Shown here piece after piece: positions 28,357 through 35,848 of a stretch of 64,000 bases of DNA. The translations under genes were made by a program, and so were the position numbers. The stretch's first letter is position 1, and every line of letters starts with the position of its first letter. The stretch is from Stigmatella aurantiaca (lineage in GTDB: Bacteria; Myxococcota; Myxococcia; Myxococcales; Myxococcaceae), in assembly GCF_900109545.1 (NCBI RefSeq), contig NZ_FOAP01000007.1, positions 1 to 64,000 on the forward strand. Reading direction: 5' to 3'. The notes below the pieces were generated by a model. It did not search any database. It saw only the letters and a list, made by a program, of their open reading frames with translations, and had not been told where the DNA came from.

Positions 28357-29235
28357 ATGCACCTGCCACACCGGAATTTCTCGCTTCTCGTCCTCTGCCT
28401 CGTCGCCCTGGGAACGCAGGCCTTCGCTCAACCCAAGCAGAAGGCGCCTGGCAGCTACGCGAAGATCAACGGGCTCGAGCTCTACTATGAGGTTCATGGC
28501 AAGGGCCGGCCCCTGGTGCTCCTCCACGGAGGGCTCGGGTCGACGTCCATGTTCGGCGACAACCTCAAGGCCCTCGCGAAGCACTACAAGGTCATCGCGG
28601 TGGATCTTCAGGGGCACGGGCGGACGGCCGACATCGACCGGCCGCTCAGCGTCGAGCTGATGGCCGATGACGTCGCGGCCCTCATCCAGCACCTCAAGCT
28701 GGGACGGGCGGACGTGTTCGGCTACTCCCTGGGCGGTGGCGTCGCGCTGCTGGTGGGCGTGCGCCACCCGGAGCTCGTGAACAAGCTCGTCATCGTCTCC
28801 ACGGCGTTCCGCCGCAATGCCTACTACCCGGAGATCCTCGCCCAGCAGGGGCAGGTCAACGAAGGGGCCGCCGAGATGATGAAGCAGACGCCCATGTACC
28901 AGGGCTACGTGGCCATCGCTCCCCGCCCCCAGGACTTCCCCAAGCTCCTGACGAAGATCGGCGAGGCGATGAAGCAGGACTTCGATTTCTCGAAGCAGAT
29001 CGCCTCGCTCCAGGCGCCCACGCTGGTCATGGCGGCCGACGCGGACCTGTTCCCCCCCTCGCACGCCGTGGAGTTCTTCGGACTGCTCGGCGGTGGCAAG
29101 CGGGACGGGGGCTGGGATGGCGCGGGGCGGCCGAAGTCGCGGCTCGCCATTCTGCCGGGGCTGACGCACTACAACGTCTTCGCCTCGCCGCTCATGGTCT
29201 CCGTTGCACTGCCGTTCCTGCAGGAAGGCACCTGA
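28357..29235 (+). CDS. Secreted alpha/beta-hydrolase
   Basis: 292 aa. GGAGG is placed 5 nt before ATG 28357. A Sec signal (LLVLCLVALGTQAFAQ) precedes an alpha/beta-hydrolase fold: oxyanion loop LLHGGLGS, nucleophile elbow GYSLGGG, acidic residue in MAADADLFPPS and catalytic His in LPGLTHYN. All three catalytic positions are present, so it should be active as an esterase, lipase or related hydrolase; the substrate is not predictable. It stands alone between divergent and same-strand neighbours. Confidence 0.85.
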   Translation: MHLPHRNFSLLVLCLVALGTQAFAQPKQKAPGSYAKINGLELYYEVHGKGRPLVLLHGGLGSTSMFGDNLKALAKHYKVIAVDLQGHGRTADIDRPLSVELMADDVAALIQHLKLGRADVFGYSLGGGVALLVGVRHPELVNKLVIVSTAFRRNAYYPEILAQQGQVNEGAAEMMKQTPMYQGYVAIAPRPQDFPKLLTKIGEAMKQDFDFSKQIASLQAPTLVMAADADLFPPSHAVEFFGLLGGGKRDGGWDGAGRPKSRLAILPGLTHYNVFASPLMVSVALPFLQEGT

Positions 29236-29291
29236 GGCCGCACGCCGGCACGGCGCTTGACTGAACGCACTTTCAGGCCCACCGTGAAGGC

Positions 29292-30320
29292 ATGAAGCCA
29301 CGTCCGGTCTCCAACCCACCCAACCCCTGGGCCAGCACCGAGGTGGAGTACCTCGAGGAGATTCCACCTTCCCGCCTGGAGGTGCTGGAGGACCACAGCC
29401 GCGAGGTGATGGCCCACAACAACAGCCCGGACGTCTGCTTCACCTGGAGCGTGAACCCTTACCGGGGGTGCATGCACGCCTGCGCTTACTGCTACGCCCG
29501 CCCCACGCACGAGTACCTGAGCCTGGGGGCGGGCACGGACTTCGAGACGCGCATCGTCGTGAAGCCCCACGCCGCGGAGCTGCTCCGGGAAGCCTTCGAG
29601 CGCCCCCGCTGGCAAGGCGAGACGGTGGCCTTCAGCGGTGTCACCGACTGCTACCAGCCCCTGGAGTCCTCGCTGCGCCTGACCCGCGCGTGCCTGGAGG
29701 TCTGCGCCGAGTACCGGAACCCCGTGGCCATCATCACCAAGGCCCCCCTCATCGAGCGGGATCTGGACGTGCTCCAGACCCTGGCCCGCGAGGCCCAGCT
29801 GTGGGTGAGCATCAGCCTGCCCTTCCACAATCCGGAGCTGGCACGGGCCATGGAGCCCTACGTGGCCACGCCGAAGCGGCGCCTGCTCACCATCGAGCGG
29901 CTGGCGGCGGCTGGCATCTCGGTGGCGGTGTCCGTGGCCCCCATCATCCCGGGCCTCAACGATGAGGACATCGCCAAGGTGCTCGCCTCGGCCCGGGAGG
30001 CCGGGGCCACGCGCGCCCACTACACCCTGCTGCGGCTGCCCGGCCCCGTGAAGGACGTCTTCGAGGAGCGGCTGCGGGCCAAGTTGCCCCTGCGCGCCGA
30101 GCGGGTCCTGCACCGCATCCGGGAGACGCGCGGCGGAGAGCTGTCCGACGCGCGCTTCCAGCACCGCATGCGTGGAGAGGGGCTCTACGCGGAGACCATC
30201 TCCCAGCTCTTCCACACCGCCGCGCGCAAAGTGGGCATGCGCATGTCCTCCGTGACGGAGGACGCGCCCACCTCGTTCCGGCGGCCCCCGCGGCCCAAGG
30301 CACAGCTCAGCCTCTTCTGA
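29292..30320 (+). CDS. PA0069-family radical SAM protein (SplB-like)
   Basis: 342 aa, cytoplasmic. NPYRGCMHACAYCYARPTHE holds the [4Fe-4S] CxxxCxxC motif of radical SAM enzymes in the context typical of the PA0069/Rv2578c group related to spore photoproduct lyase. SAM-binding and barrel motifs follow (VAFSGVTDCYQPLE, AIITKAPLIERD and ISVAVSVAPIIPGLND). The family is widespread, with unproven substrates, and DNA photoproduct repair has been proposed. The C-terminus ends in the usual basic/proline-rich tail KAQLSLF. It is convergent with the next gene, 8 nt away. Confidence 0.9.
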   Translation: MKPRPVSNPPNPWASTEVEYLEEIPPSRLEVLEDHSREVMAHNNSPDVCFTWSVNPYRGCMHACAYCYARPTHEYLSLGAGTDFETRIVVKPHAAELLREAFERPRWQGETVAFSGVTDCYQPLESSLRLTRACLEVCAEYRNPVAIITKAPLIERDLDVLQTLAREAQLWVSISLPFHNPELARAMEPYVATPKRRLLTIERLAAAGISVAVSVAPIIPGLNDEDIAKVLASAREAGATRAHYTLLRLPGPVKDVFEERLRAKLPLRAERVLHRIRETRGGELSDARFQHRMRGEGLYAETISQLFHTAARKVGMRMSSVTEDAPTSFRRPPRPKAQLSLF

Positions 30321-30328
30321 GCCGTCCC

Positions 30329-30895
30329 TCAGTCCTCCTTGCCGAGCATGCCGTCCTTGAGGCCCCCGTCCACGGGGCTCTTGCCCAGCCACACCCCGAA
30401 GAGCGCATCCGCGAAGTCCTTGCCCTCCACGGAGATCTCCTGGCCCGCCTTGCTCTGCACGCTCGTGCCCTTGCCCGGCACATAGGTGAGCACCAGCTCA
30501 TCGCCCTTCTTCAGGTCCGGGATGGCCGCCTTGAAGGTGTCCAGCCGCTGTTGCAGCGCGGGCATCTGCGCCTTGTTGTTCTTCTGGATGCCGTCGGAGA
30601 TGGCGTCGGTGATCTTCGACTTCTCCAGGTCGCGCAGCATCGTCATCCGCACGCGCTTGATCTGATCCGAGCTGAGGATCTGCGTGGCGTCCTGCGACGG
30701 CGTCTCCAGGTAGAGCCCCACCGTGTAGACCTTGAAGATGGCCTTGGTGCGCAGGCCCGCCCCGTTGAGCTTCAGCTCCTTGCCCTCCACCGCCAGGGTC
30801 GCGGGGAACTTCACCCCCGCCACCGTCTTCTCCTGGGCGAGGGCAGGCAGCGCGAGGGTCAGGCTCAGCACGAGGGCGGACAGCGTCGAGTTCAT
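30329..30895 (-). CDS. Chalcone isomerase-like (CHI-fold) secreted protein
   Basis: 188 aa. A signal peptide (LVLSLTLALPALAQ) precedes a chalcone-isomerase-like domain marked by FPATLAVEGKELKLNGAG, IFKVYTVGLYLE and a late ALFGVWLGKSPVD, the signature end of bacterial CHI-like proteins. In bacteria these are not flavonoid enzymes; they are thought to bind fatty-acid-like ligands in the periplasm. GGGAGAA stands 4 nt before the ATG. It is followed by the radical SAM gene in convergent orientation and preceded by serC on the same strand (35 nt). Confidence 0.85.
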   Translation of the reverse strand: MNSTLSALVLSLTLALPALAQEKTVAGVKFPATLAVEGKELKLNGAGLRTKAIFKVYTVGLYLETPSQDATQILSSDQIKRVRMTMLRDLEKSKITDAISDGIQKNNKAQMPALQQRLDTFKAAIPDLKKGDELVLTYVPGKGTSVQSKAGQEISVEGKDFADALFGVWLGKSPVDGGLKDGMLGKED

Positions 30896-30930
30896 GGACT
30901 TCTCCCGGTCAGCGGATGGACCCCCTGAGC

Positions 30931-32019
30931 CTAACCGCGTGTCCGGACGAATTCGTCCATGAAGGACACCAGCGCCCGGACATTGTCCACTGTCACCGCA
31001 TTGTAGAGCGACACGCGGATGCCCCCCGCGCTGCGGTGCCCCTTGAGCCCCACCATGCCCGCCTTCTTCGACTCGGCCACGAAGGCCTCGTCCAGCGCCT
31101 CGGTGGGCAGCCGGAACACCACGTTCATGTACGAGCGGGAGTCCTTCTCCACCGGCCCCCGGTAGAACTCCGGGTGGCGGTCAATGGCCGCATAGAGCAG
31201 GTCCCCCTTCTGGCGGTTCCAGGCCTCCAGCTGCTTCAGCCCGCCCACGTCCTGGATCCACGACAGCACGTTGCGGCACAGGTAGATCGCGAACGTGGGC
31301 GGCGTGTTGTAGAGCGAGTTGTTCTCCGCGTAGGTGCTGTAGCGGAAGATCTTCGGGATGTCCTGGCGTCCCCGGGCCATGAACTCCTTGGCCACCACCA
31401 CGATGACGATGCCCGAGGGGCCCACGTTCTTCTGCGCGCCCGCGTAGATGAGCGCGAACTGGCTCACGTCGATGGGCTTCCACAGCAGGTCCGAGCTCAT
31501 GTCCGCCACCAGCGGCACGGCGCCCACGTCCGGGAACGTGTGCCACTGCGTCCCGTAGATGGTGTTGTTGCTCGTCATGTGGACATACGCCGCCCGGGGG
31601 TCCACCTTCAGCTCGTCCTGCCGCGGCACGCGCGTGTAGCGCTTGTCCGCGTTCACGGTGGTGGCCGCGATGCGCGGCTTGCCGTAGTACTTCGCCTCGT
31701 CGAAGGCCTTCTCGCTCCACACCCCCGTCATCAGGAAGTCCGCGCTGGTCTCCGGCGTGAGGAAGTTCATCGGAATCTGCGCGAACTGCTGCGAGGCGCC
31801 GCCCTGCAGGAAGAGCACCTGGTGGGTGTCGGGGATGGCCAGCAGCTTCGTGAGCAGCGCGATGGCCTCCTCGTGGACGGCGTCGTACTCCTTGCCGCGG
31901 TGGCTGTGCTCCATGATGCTCATGCCCGAGCCCTGGAACTCGAGCAGCTCGTCGCGGGCTCGCTCCAGCGCCGGCAGCGGCAGCCCGGCAGGTCCAGCGT
32001 TGAAGTTGATGACGCGCAT
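30931..32019 (-). CDS. serC: Phosphoserine aminotransferase
   Basis: 362 aa, the usual length. The PLP-dependent class V aminotransferase converts 3-phosphohydroxypyruvate and glutamate to phosphoserine in serine synthesis, and also acts in pyridoxal phosphate synthesis. Visible signatures are the N-terminal [28 protein letters not shown] (phosphate binding), the PLP lysine in [12 protein letters not shown], and the C-terminal [18 protein letters not shown] with the substrate-binding His-Arg. AGGAC lies 6 nt before ATG. No other serine-pathway gene is adjacent. Confidence 0.97.
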   Translation of the reverse strand: MRVINFNAGPAGLPLPALERARDELLEFQGSGMSIMEHSHRGKEYDAVHEEAIALLTKLLAIPDTHQVLFLQGGASQQFAQIPMNFLTPETSADFLMTGVWSEKAFDEAKYYGKPRIAATTVNADKRYTRVPRQDELKVDPRAAYVHMTSNNTIYGTQWHTFPDVGAVPLVADMSSDLLWKPIDVSQFALIYAGAQKNVGPSGIVIVVVAKEFMARGRQDIPKIFRYSTYAENNSLYNTPPTFAIYLCRNVLSWIQDVGGLKQLEAWNRQKGDLLYAAIDRHPEFYRGPVEKDSRSYMNVVFRLPTEALDEAFVAESKKAGMVGLKGHRSAGGIRVSLYNAVTVDNVRALVSFMDEFVRTRG

Positions 32020-32139
32020 GGCGGTGTCCTCGCGGAAAGGAATGCGGCGCCGCCCATTCTCTCCGAGCCGCCCCCAAGGGCCAGCACGAAGCGTGGGCCG
32101 TGTTGAGCGGCGGGCCGGAGGGCGGCCAGCAAGCCCCTC

Positions 32140-32853
32140 TCAGGGACTGAGGATGAACCCCTCGCGGACGCACCCCGCCACCGCCCGGTGGACGGTGTCC
32201 ACCAGCATGCCCGTGGCCGCCGCCACCGCCTCGGGCGACAGCCCCTCCAGGGCCATCTTCACCACCAGCAGCGCCCGGTCATGGGCGGGCATGAACCACG
32301 TCGTCAGCTGCTGGGGATGGCGCCACAGCAGCGCCATCTCCTCCCCTTCCTGAGGCGCGGGGGCCTGGCACTGGCCCCGCACCCAGGCGCAGAGCCGGAA
32401 CGGGTGCTGCAACATCGCGAGCGTGGGGTTCACCGTGAGCCGCTCCACCGGCCCCGGCAGCGGCTCCTCGGAGGCGTAGACCGTCCAGTCCGTCCACTCG
32501 AAGCGTGCCAGCGCGGGGATGAACGCCTTCAGCCCCAGGGCCTCGGCCTGGTCCGCCACGTAGGCCGGGAACCCCTCTCCCAGCTGGTTCATCTCGTAGT
32601 GCCGGGCAGGCCGTTGGACCTCAAACCCATCCAGCAAGGCGGTCCAGCACTCGGGGCCCACGCTCGCCTGGGTATACGGATAGAGCTTCGCCAGCGTCGC
32701 ACGGACGTGGTGGCTCACGAACTCGCCGTAGAGCGCCACGCGGGCGGGGGCTTCGTCCCAGCCGGGGTGGGAGGCCCGCAGGCGCTCCAGCCCGGAAGGG
32801 GCCGCCAGGAAGTCCGTCATCGAGTCGAAGAAGTGCCGCAAGCCGGGCTTCAT
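32140..32853 (-). CDS. DUF2063 protein, partner of the DUF692 oxygenase (BufC/MbnC-like)
   Basis: 237 aa. ATG 32853 overlaps the DUF692 stop codon (ATGA, 4 nt), so the longer open frame from 32991 is not used. The N-terminal helical domain (LRHFFDSMTDFLAAPSGLER, VSHHVRATLAKLYPYT) is the DUF2063 'putative DNA-binding' domain. In MNIO pathways this family is the partner protein that binds the precursor and supports catalysis by the DUF692 enzyme, rather than a transcription factor. FEWTDWTVYA and a C-terminal LWRHPQQLTTWF are also typical of the family. Its position directly after the oxygenase gene and the precursor supports this role. Confidence 0.85.
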   Translation of the reverse strand: MKPGLRHFFDSMTDFLAAPSGLERLRASHPGWDEAPARVALYGEFVSHHVRATLAKLYPYTQASVGPECWTALLDGFEVQRPARHYEMNQLGEGFPAYVADQAEALGLKAFIPALARFEWTDWTVYASEEPLPGPVERLTVNPTLAMLQHPFRLCAWVRGQCQAPAPQEGEEMALLWRHPQQLTTWFMPAHDRALLVVKMALEGLSPEAVAAATGMLVDTVHRAVAGCVREGFILSP

Positions 32854-33695
32854 CGCACGGCCTCCTTCAGGAGCTTCCGGGCCCCATCCGCCTCGTCCAG
32901 CACCGCCTCCAGCGAGGGGATGTCCTGGTCCCACTCGATGAGCGTGGACACGGGCCCGGTGCGCTCCAGCACGTAGCGGTAGAGCGACCACACGCCGTCA
33001 CATACGGGGCCGCCATGGGTGTCGATGAGCACGTCCGGCCGGCGCTCGTGCCCGGCCAGGTGAATCTGCACCACCCGCTCCAGCGGCAGCGCGTCCACGA
33101 ACGCCCGCGGCGCGTAGCCGTGGTTCTGGGCGTTCACATAGATGTTGTTCACATCCAGCAGCAGGCCACAGTCGGCCTCTTCGGCCACGCAGCGCAGGAA
33201 GGTGGCCTCGCTCAGCGTCCCTCCCGGCATGCGCGCGTAATAGCTCGGGTTCTCCAGCAGGAAGGGACGGCCCACCCGGTCCATCACCTCGCGGACCCGG
33301 GGAACCACGTGCTCCACCGCCTCCTCGTTGAAGGGCAGCGGCAGCAGGTCATGCAGGTACACCCCGCCCAGGCGCGAATAGCAGAGGTGATCCGAGAAGA
33401 AGGGCGACTCCAGCCGCCGTGTCAGCGCTGCCAGGCGGGTGATGTAGCCGTCGTCCAGCGGATCCGGCCCGCCGATGTTCAGCCCCACCCCGTGGGGGAG
33501 CAGCGGCCAGCGCTCGGCACAGGCGTCCAAGGCCTGTTGAGAGCGTCCGCCCAGGGTCAGAAAGTTCTCGGGGACGATCTCCACCCAGTCGAGCGCGCGC
33601 TCCGTGAGCGGCAACGTCTCGTAGAACCCGCGCCGCAGCCCGATCCCCGCGCCGAGGAACTTCAATCCATGCCTGTGGGCGTAGCCGTGGGACAC
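32850..33695 (-). CDS. DUF692 multinuclear non-heme iron oxygenase (MNIO; BufB-like)
   Basis: 281 aa from GTG 33695, chosen because GAGGAG lies 6 nt upstream and the family's N-terminus (GLKFLGAGIGLRRGFYE) follows; the frame is open to 33764 but that stretch encodes a hairpin and lacks family similarity. The TIM-barrel metal ligands are in place: LPHGVGLNIGG, FFSDHLCYS, LLENPSYY, LLLDVNNIYVNAQN, QIHLAGH, DTHGGPV and LIEWD. MNIOs use a di- or tri-iron site and O2 to modify cysteines of precursor peptides (thiooxazole or related groups). The precursor candidate is the gene just upstream; the partner DUF2063 gene is 4-nt overlapped downstream. Confidence 0.9.
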   Translation of the reverse strand: MSHGYAHRHGLKFLGAGIGLRRGFYETLPLTERALDWVEIVPENFLTLGGRSQQALDACAERWPLLPHGVGLNIGGPDPLDDGYITRLAALTRRLESPFFSDHLCYSRLGGVYLHDLLPLPFNEEAVEHVVPRVREVMDRVGRPFLLENPSYYARMPGGTLSEATFLRCVAEEADCGLLLDVNNIYVNAQNHGYAPRAFVDALPLERVVQIHLAGHERRPDVLIDTHGGPVCDGVWSLYRYVLERTGPVSTLIEWDQDIPSLEAVLDEADGARKLLKEAVR

Positions 33696-33721
33696 CGGAG
33701 GCTCCTCGGAAGGGGACAACA

Positions 33722-33753
33722 CCCTTGGCGGGAAGGCCTCTTCCCGCCAAGGG
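33722..33753 (-). promoter_or_regulatory. Perfect 14-bp hairpin between RiPP precursor and modifying-enzyme genes
   Basis: CCCTTGGCGGGAAG (33722-33735) and CTTCCCGCCAAGGG (33740-33753) are perfect complements around a 4-nt loop. It sits 30 nt downstream of the precursor stop and 27 nt before the GTG of the DUF692 gene. With no U tract it is better read as an attenuator or RNA-stabilising stem that would leave more precursor mRNA than enzyme mRNA, as in many RiPP operons. Confidence 0.65.
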
Positions 33754-33782
33754 GTCCTGCGCATGCTGCGTGAGGCGGGCGG

Positions 33783-34058
33783 TTACTCCTTCTTGCCGCC
33801 GCACTTCCCCTCGCCACACTTCCCCTCGCCGCACTTCCCCTCACCACACGTGCCCTCCTGGCCCTTCGGGGCGGAGGGGGCCGCCGTGGTGTCGCCCGCG
33901 GCGCCCTGCTCGGGAGCAGCCGCCTGGCTGCCGGGAGACGGGGCCGAGGTATCGCCGGAGGCAGGAGCGGCCTCCGCGGACTTGGAGGACGCACAACCGG
34001 TGGCCAGCGCGCTGAGCGAGAGGGTGCCAACAACCGCGGCCAGAGCCTTGACGTTCAT
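33783..34058 (-). CDS. Bufferin-like RiPP precursor lipoprotein with four EG(T/K)CG repeats
   Basis: 91 aa. The signal peptide ends in a lipobox (SLSALATGC, C22). An Ala/Pro/Ser/Gly-rich flexible linker (about 25-66) follows, then four tandem pentamers EGTCG, EGKCG, EGKCG, EGKCG (68-87) and GKKE. EGKCG is the cysteine motif described for bufferins, exported copper-binding peptides whose cysteines are converted by DUF692 enzymes. Next to the DUF692 and DUF2063 genes this is the obvious substrate. It differs from known bufferins in being a predicted lipoprotein; Ala at +2 favours outer-membrane sorting. ATG 34058 overlaps the upstream peptidase stop by 4 nt. Confidence 0.82.
   Translation of the reverse strand: MNVKALAAVVGTLSLSALATGCASSKSAEAAPASGDTSAPSPGSQAAAPEQGAAGDTTAAPSAPKGQEGTCGEGKCGEGKCGEGKCGGKKE
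33798..33857 (-). repeat. Four tandem 15-bp repeats encoding EG(T/K)CG
   Basis: Exactly 4 x 15 bp, with third-position drift between units (GCC/ACC and CGC/CAC variants on the plus strand) and one unit encoding Thr in place of Lys. The drift shows that the peptide repeat is maintained by selection rather than being a very recent slippage product. Confidence 0.85.
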
Positions 34059-35587
34059 GGATGCTTCCTTTCGAGACTGCGTGGAATGGACTGCGAGGAC
34101 GGGGGGACAGTGGCATACCGCCGTTCATCCGCTGCCACTGCGGGGAGGCTGCTGGCACTCCGGCTTTCCAGAGTTTCACGCAACAGGCTCTCCCGGGCGG
34201 GATGCAACCGGATGCCGCCCGGCGTGGGCGTCACCCCCAACGCTTCTAGCAAACCCCCCAACCCGGCAAAAGCAGGTTCACGCAGGTGCCGGGCCAGCAC
34301 TTCGTCGAAGACGGGCTTCCCCGCCACGGCGTCCACGGCCGCGCCATAGGCCGCTGGCGTCGAGGTGGGTCCCTCCCGGGCCAGGTGCTCCAGCACGTCC
34401 TCCAACCCCCGCTGGTGCTGGGTGACTCGCCGCAGCTCCACGTCGAGCATCAGGGAGAGGTACGCGCCCACCCAATAAATCCCCGGAGGTGCGTCCTCTT
34501 GAATCATCTCCTCCAGCGTCCGCCCCGCGGCCTGCGCCTTTCCTCGCTCGAAGCCCTCCAGCAGCCGCGTCCAGGCCTGCACGGGCGTCAGCCGTCCCGA
34601 GCGTGCCCGGGCCAGCTCCGTGAAGTAGGTGGCCAGCCCCTCGGAGATCCACGCCGTGCGCGGCTGGAAGGCGGGGTGGGTCAGGTGCAGCAACTCGTGG
34701 AGCGCGGCCCAATCCGCTTCCAGCGCGTCCAGGCGTGCCTCCTGTCCCACCAGCAGGGAGATGCTCGGTGGAGCGCTCCACATCAGCATGCCGAAGAGGT
34801 TGGGCCTGCTGGAGCCCTCCACCGGGACGACGTGCAGGGCCACCCGTGGGGAGGGGAACGTCCGCCGCACGGTGAGCAGCTGCCCCGCGGTCCGCTCCAG
34901 CCAGCCGCAGACCGCCGCCTCCTCCAGGTGGCGCATCGGCGCGACGAGGGCCACGTCCAGCACCATCCCCGGCAGCCGGGCCTGGCACCGTCTTCCCCCG
35001 AAGCTGTGAAAGCCCGAGTCCACCAGGTCCTCGGCGGTCAACCGGTAGTGCCCTGCCGCATCCGGCACCCAGGGCAGCAGGGCCTCCGCCCCGGTCAGCG
35101 AGAGCTCCACCCGCCGGGACGGCGAGGCCCCCCAGGGGCGCAGCAGCCAGGTCCTCCCCGCCAGGTGCCGGGCCTCCCCCTGCCCCATTCCGGTGAAGAA
35201 GCCCGGCCCCCGCTCGCGGATGAGTTCATCCAGGGGGTAGCGGTAGCGCAGCGAGCGCGTTCCCGCGGGCAGCCGCACCCGGCCTCCGGAGACGGGCAAC
35301 CCCTCCGCGGGCCCCCCTCCCCCGGAGAATGCCCAGACGGTCTTCACCCCACCCGGCTCGGTAAACAGGAACTCCTGCGCTCCTTCCTGATCGAGCACCA
35401 CCTCCACGTCCAGGGCGTGCCCGGGCTCGCGCACATAGGCCACGTGGTACCGCAAGGCCCTGGGGGCCTCCCGCGGCCCCGGAGGGGCCACGGGCTTCAC
35501 CGTCTGGCAGGCAGACAGCCCCAGCAGAAGCGCCAGGAGCCCCGGCCCCCCTCCAGTAAAAAAGTGCCTGCCTCCCCTCTTTTTCAT
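34055..35587 (-). CDS. M61-like gluzincin peptidase, lipoprotein
   Basis: 510 aa. Lipobox LLGLSAC (C27). An N-terminal beta domain (YHVAYVREPGHALDVEVVLD) resembles the peptidase M61 N-terminal domain. The catalytic part has HELLH at 297-301 and the third zinc ligand E316 in AWISEGLATYFTE, the HExxH-(14-18)-E spacing of gluzincins (M1/M61). Predicted to act at the envelope on peptides. It is the first gene of the operon and is coupled to the bufferin-like precursor by a 4-nt ATGA overlap. A processing or turnover role for the modified lipoprotein is possible but is inference. Confidence 0.78.
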   Translation of the reverse strand: MKKRGGRHFFTGGGPGLLALLLGLSACQTVKPVAPPGPREAPRALRYHVAYVREPGHALDVEVVLDQEGAQEFLFTEPGGVKTVWAFSGGGGPAEGLPVSGGRVRLPAGTRSLRYRYPLDELIRERGPGFFTGMGQGEARHLAGRTWLLRPWGASPSRRVELSLTGAEALLPWVPDAAGHYRLTAEDLVDSGFHSFGGRRCQARLPGMVLDVALVAPMRHLEEAAVCGWLERTAGQLLTVRRTFPSPRVALHVVPVEGSSRPNLFGMLMWSAPPSISLLVGQEARLDALEADWAALHELLHLTHPAFQPRTAWISEGLATYFTELARARSGRLTPVQAWTRLLEGFERGKAQAAGRTLEEMIQEDAPPGIYWVGAYLSLMLDVELRRVTQHQRGLEDVLEHLAREGPTSTPAAYGAAVDAVAGKPVFDEVLARHLREPAFAGLGGLLEALGVTPTPGGIRLHPARESLLRETLESRSASSLPAVAADERRYATVPPSSQSIPRSLERKHP

Positions 35588-35767
35588 GGCACACCGTGTT
35601 AGTAAAAGTTTGACAACGTCATGAAAAGGTTCGGCGCCCCCCTGGCCCTTGCCCGTCCCCCTGCGTCACAAGCTCCGGAAACGATTGCATTTTCTCCAGC
35701 CCGGGGACTGCTTGGGCGGAGCCGTTCGTTGGTCCTTCAACACGGGGGAACGCCTCCTGAAACGCTG

Positions 35768-35795
35768 GTTGCAAATCGGTAAATCGGTTTGCAAA
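35768..35795. promoter_or_regulatory. Paired TTTGCAAA-type boxes, candidate ScfR/RamB operator
   Basis: GTTGCAAA (35768-35775) and the perfect palindrome TTTGCAAA (35788-35795) are 20 nt apart, about two helical turns, and end 53 nt before the regulator's start codon. The second box reads TTTGCAAAGTTC, close to the motif I recall for corynebacterial RamB (AACTTTGCAAA on the other strand), a member of this regulator family. Autoregulation is the simplest inference. Confidence 0.65.
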
Positions 35796-35848
35796 GTTCC
35801 AGAGAGCAGAAGGCCCCGGCCAGGGGAGGCCTCTGTGTGGACCAGGGA

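Noticed and set aside
33696-33764. Longer N-terminus of the DUF692 protein from 33764
   Set aside because: That stretch is mostly a perfect hairpin, lacks family similarity, and a GTG with GAGGAG lies at 33695.
33798-33857. Short tandem repeats as a possible non-coding microsatellite
   Set aside because: Exactly four 15-bp units in frame, with synonymous drift and a conserved EGxCG product, next to a DUF692 gene: coding selection explains it.
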